A DNA stretch of 9,374 nt from Candidatus Aminicenantota bacterium (GTDB lineage: Bacteria; Acidobacteriota; Aminicenantia; S016-38). The notes under the pieces were generated by a model. That model saw only the letters and a program-made list of their open reading frames with translations, did not search any database and was not told the DNA's origin. Made by a program: the position numbers and the translations under genes. Location: contig JAGHBF010000103.1 of assembly GCA_021161165.1 (NCBI GenBank), positions 1 to 9,374 on the forward strand, read 5' to 3'. This document shows positions 6,999-9,374 of this stretch, piece by piece. How positions within the stretch are numbered: position 1 is the first letter of the stretch; every line of letters starts with the position of its first letter.

Positions 6999-7825
6999 CC
7001 TTCCTCCTTTGCCACCAGAAGTATTGAGGAAATGGTAAGAATGCTTCCCAGTATTATCGGCAAGGTTAATTTTTCCCCGAGAAATATTATGGAGGGGATA
7101 AGAGCAAAAACAAGTTGCAGAGTAATGATAATTTCTGCTGTAGTTGCATCAATAACCTTCATTGCTTCAAGGAAGAGGTAAAAGGCAAGAATGGTGCAAA
7201 AAACGGCGAGTATGATAGCCACGGATACGGAGTATAAGCTGATGTTAATCTTGGTAAATGCAGCAGAAGGAAGTGCAAAAATTCCTGTCCAGAAGATTAC
7301 CATCCAACTGGTTTTTTCCATCCCTTCTTTCTGAATTTTTCTGGATAATACAGTGAATACTGCCCATAAAAAGGTGGCTATAAACACTAATATGTTTCCC
7401 TTAACTGAGGAGAAGCTTAAGTTTTTTAAATCAAGTCTTGTAATTATTATCACAGCTCCAGCTATGGTTAAAATAGCGGCTAACGATTTCTTGAAGTTTA
7501 GCTTTTCTCCTATTGTAAAGGAAATTATTGCTACAAGAGGGAGAATGGCAATGGTTATAAGAGCAGCTTCTGTAGCAGTGGTGTATTTTTGCCCCACGAA
7601 TTCTATTAGAAAAGCTGCGGAGTTTAAAAATCCCAATATTATAAATGCCTTGTTAATTACTCTTCTGTCCAGAAACGGGAGAACCAGAACCGCAGAGAAA
7701 AGGAACCTCAGGAAAAATAATTCCAGGGGAGAAACCCTGTAAAGAGCTGATTTAACCAATGGAAATGATACTCCCCAAAGAAAAGCGGAGATTATAATAT
7801 ATATAATGGCAATTGTTCTTCTCAC
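6995..7825 (-). CDS. DMT-superfamily (EamA) transporter in the riboflavin operon
   Basis: This 276-residue protein has about ten predicted membrane helices, arranged as two EamA repeats of five. The first begins with IIYIIISAFLWGVSFPLVK, typical of the family, and the second near GNILVFIATFLWAVFTVLSRK at about 143. ALITIAILPLVAIISFTIGEKL and the matching AEIIITLQLVFALIPSIIFLGEKL show the internal repeat. It starts with GTG, which overlaps the ribBA stop as GTGA, with no clear SD. Translation is therefore probably coupled to ribBA. EamA proteins move varied small molecules. RibN, a known riboflavin importer, belongs to this superfamily, so a flavin or precursor substrate is plausible from context but unproven. 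Confidence 0.85.
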   Translation of the reverse strand: MRRTIAIIYIIISAFLWGVSFPLVKSALYRVSPLELFFLRFLFSAVLVLPFLDRRVINKAFIILGFLNSAAFLIEFVGQKYTTATEAALITIAILPLVAIISFTIGEKLNFKKSLAAILTIAGAVIIITRLDLKNLSFSSVKGNILVFIATFLWAVFTVLSRKIQKEGMEKTSWMVIFWTGIFALPSAAFTKINISLYSVSVAIILAVFCTILAFYLFLEAMKVIDATTAEIIITLQLVFALIPSIIFLGEKLTLPIILGSILTISSILLVAKEEG

Positions 7826-9024
7826 ACCATCTTAAGATCGTGTCCAAGTTTTTCCTTTTTGGTTTTGAGATATTTTTTGTTCACCTTATTGGGTGGCACT
7901 TCTATAGGTACCCTTTCCTCTATTTCCAGTCCATACCCCGCGAGTGCTACAAATTTTTTTGGATTATTTGTTAAAAGCCTCATTTTCTGCACTCCAAGTG
8001 CTCTAAGAACCTGAGCTCCCATTCCAAAATCCCTCTCATCCGCTTTAAAGCCGAGTTTTTCGTTTGCCTCCACGGTATCAAATCCATGGTCCTGTAGTGC
8101 ATAAGCTTTTATTTTATTGCTTAATCCTATTCCTCTTCCTTCGTGGTGAGGTATATAAAGTACAACTCCTTTCCCTTCCTCTTCTATTATTTCCATAGAC
8201 CTGTGTAACTGGTCTCCGCAATCACATCTCAAAGAACCAAAAATATCCCCGGTAAGGCACATTGAGTGGGCTCTTACAAGAACGGGTTCATCTTTCTTTA
8301 TTTCACCTTTGACAAGTGCTAAATAGGTGTGATGATGGATTATGTCCTCAAAAAGATGAAGGGTGAAATGTCCGTACTTTGTCGGCAGGTCTGTGGTTGC
8401 TACTTTTTTTACAAGGTATTCCCTTTCCAGGCGGTATTTTATAAGATCTTCTATTTTGATTATTTTCAGCCCATATTTTTCAGCAAATTTTTCAAGTTGG
8501 GGAAGACGTGCCATTGTTCCATCCTCGTTCATTATTTCACACATTACTCCAGCCGGGTAAAGATCAGAAAGTCTTGCCAGGTCAAGGGATGCTTCAGTAT
8601 GTCCTGTTCTTTCAAGGACTCCTCCCTTCCTTGCAATGATGGGAAATACATGCCCGGGTCTTGCAAGGTCCTCCGGTCTTGTATTGAGGTCTATTAATTT
8701 TTTAATTGTTATAGCTCTATCAAAGGCGGATATTCCAGTGGTGGTTCCTTCAACTGCATCAACAGAAACAGTAAAAGCTGTTTTATAAGGAGCAGTATTG
8801 TCTGCTACCATGGGTTGTAGATTAAGTTCTTCGGCTCTTTTTCTTGTAATAGAAACGCAAATAAGCCCTTTTGCTTTGCTTGCCATAAAATTAATGGCTT
8901 CTGGAGTTACTTTTTCTGCGGCCATTACTAGGTCGCCTTCGTTTTCTCTATCCTCGCTGTCTACAACGATCACCATTTTTCCTGCTTTTAGGTCTTGCAG
9001 GGCCTCTTCTATAGTTGCAAACAT
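7822..9024 (-). CDS. ribBA: Bifunctional 3,4-dihydroxy-2-butanone-4-phosphate synthase / GTP cyclohydrolase II
   Basis: This 400-residue fusion of the two entry enzymes of riboflavin synthesis converts ribulose-5-phosphate to the four-carbon unit (RibB) and GTP to the diaminopyrimidine (RibA). The RibB half (about 1-200) has DSEDRENEGD at 22-31 with acidic metal ligands, and RTGHTEA with His142. The RibA half (about 205-400) has the zinc cysteines Cys256, Cys267 and Cys269 in CLTGD and RCDCG, GTP-binding EGRGIG at 295-300, and the catalytic pair Asp329/Arg331 in ADERDF. LLTNNPKK is also present. PHH replaces the common RQ before EGR; this position varies between lineages. AAGGAGGT at 9029-9036, 4 nt before ATG, is an excellent SD. 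No FMN riboswitch is visible because an insertion sequence lies about 54 bp upstream. Confidence 0.96.
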   Translation of the reverse strand: MFATIEEALQDLKAGKMVIVVDSEDRENEGDLVMAAEKVTPEAINFMASKAKGLICVSITRKRAEELNLQPMVADNTAPYKTAFTVSVDAVEGTTTGISAFDRAITIKKLIDLNTRPEDLARPGHVFPIIARKGGVLERTGHTEASLDLARLSDLYPAGVMCEIMNEDGTMARLPQLEKFAEKYGLKIIKIEDLIKYRLEREYLVKKVATTDLPTKYGHFTLHLFEDIIHHHTYLALVKGEIKKDEPVLVRAHSMCLTGDIFGSLRCDCGDQLHRSMEIIEEEGKGVVLYIPHHEGRGIGLSNKIKAYALQDHGFDTVEANEKLGFKADERDFGMGAQVLRALGVQKMRLLTNNPKKFVALAGYGLEIEERVPIEVPPNKVNKKYLKTKKEKLGHDLKMV

Positions 9025-9039
9025 TTCTACCTCCTTGAG

Positions 9040-9374
9040 TCAATATTTTACCTCAATGGTAGTGAATTTTAAAGGGGTTGTATAAGTCCATAACATATGG
9101 GAAAAATTATATTCTTCAATAATATATTTTACCGGAGAACGAAGGGAAAGGGAATGATGAGGTCTTCGAGTATTATAGAAAACCAACCATTCCATTAGCC
9201 TTCTATTGAAAGCGTCTACATCTGTTACGAGTTCATCCAGGTGATAAACTAGAAATTCCTCCTTCAGCATTCTATTAAATCTTTCTATGTAGCTATTGCT
9301 TTGAGGACGACGCGGATAATTAAAGAAATGAACCACCTGCATTCTTTCCGCCAGCCTGTGGAAATCTTTCATAA
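9040..9374 (-). CDS. C-terminal part of an insertion-sequence transposase with DDE/rve integrase core (runs off the right edge)
   Basis: About 111 codons are visible; the frame is open to the window edge. The Met at 9370-9372 is probably internal, since the codon before it ends in TT and would give the usual ...EFM or similar. YPRRPQSNSYIERFNRMLKEEFL carries the third catalytic acid, Glu, of the DDE triad, numbered 30 from that Met. FYNTRRPHHSLSLRSPVKYI is the typical end of IS481- and IS3-type transposases. The two catalytic Asp residues lie outside the window. The last dozen residues (TPLKFTTIEVKY) may be encoded by flanking host DNA beyond the element. The TGA stop is only 15 nt before the ribBA ATG. 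Confidence 0.85.
   Translation of the reverse strand, partial: MKDFHRLAERMQVVHFFNYPRRPQSNSYIERFNRMLKEEFLVYHLDELVTDVDAFNRRLMEWLVFYNTRRPHHSLSLRSPVKYIIEEYNFSHMLWTYTTPLKFTTIEVKY
9079..9374 (-). mobile_element. Partial insertion sequence (IS481/IS3-like), predicted end at 9079
   Basis: On the plus strand the element would begin with TGTATAAGTCCA at 9079-9090. This fits the TG...CA ends usual for IS3- and IS481-type elements. The other end and the target duplication are outside the window, so the boundary is inferred from one side. This places the insertion 54 bp upstream of the ribBA start, in the same orientation. Confidence 0.5.

Noticed and set aside
7353..7742. 129-codon open frame on the plus strand opposite the DMT transporter
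   Set aside because: It is a shadow of the transporter coding strand, with no SD or recognisable domain.
8137..8160. PHH in place of RQ before EGRGIG in RibA as a sign of an inactive enzyme
   Set aside because: The EGR, zinc cysteines and Asp/Arg catalytic pair are intact, and this position varies between lineages.
8329..8697. 122-codon open frame on the plus strand opposite ribBA
   Set aside because: ribBA is unambiguous here, and the opposite frame gives a Cys/Phe-rich product with no family features.
9025..9078. FMN riboswitch upstream of ribBA
   Set aside because: Only about 54 bp separate the ribBA start from the predicted IS end, and the conserved RFN motifs are not visible.

Overview
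This 9.4-kb window comes from an AT-rich bacterial genome with strong Shine-Dalgarno sites and tightly packed genes. Bacterial origin is shown by a bifunctional RibBA, a twin-arginine signal, SD-led translation with ATGA/GTGA/TGATG overlaps, and a likely peptide deformylase start. The lineage cannot be fixed from sequence alone; the style fits an uncultivated anaerobic bacterial phylum or a deep-branching thermophile-like group, but that is a guess.

Layout. (1) Positions 1-491, minus strand: an OsmC-family thiol protein, followed 24 nt later by the first 11 codons of a gene that looks like peptide deformylase and runs off the left edge. (2) Positions 492-639: a divergent intergenic region with a good promoter toward osmC, a weaker one toward the right, and a perfect 10-bp inverted repeat. 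(3) Positions 640-5665, plus strand: a four-gene operon with two paralogous alkaline-phosphatase-superfamily enzymes (one membrane-anchored, one with a Tat signal), a 60-residue ribbon-helix-helix-like protein ending in RLKGLGYIS, and a 267-residue membrane protein with an EMC3/DUF106/YidC-like layout. The spacings are a 4-nt overlap, a 9-nt gap and a 1-nt overlap. (4) Positions 5688-9024, minus strand: a second operon read ribBA, then a DMT/EamA transporter, then a COG2509-like FAD-dependent dehydrogenase, all joined by 4-nt overlaps. It converges on the first operon with only 22 nt between stop codons. (5) Positions 9040-9374, minus strand: the 3' end of a DDE (rve) insertion-sequence transposase lying directly upstream of ribBA.

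How the genes may work together. Genes in the plus operon are translationally coupled and probably form one envelope-associated phosphohydrolase module of unknown substrate. The positive-inside rule suggests that the two paralogous enzymes may face opposite sides of the membrane. The minus operon links the first steps of riboflavin synthesis to a DMT permease, a fold class that includes the known riboflavin importer RibN, and to a flavoprotein. The insertion sequence seems to end about 54 bp upstream of the ribBA start, so it may have displaced or replaced the native riboflavin promoter or leader.

The best candidate for an undescribed system is the 640-5665 operon. The ribBA/IS junction and the ribBA-DMT-flavoprotein linkage are the next most interesting points.
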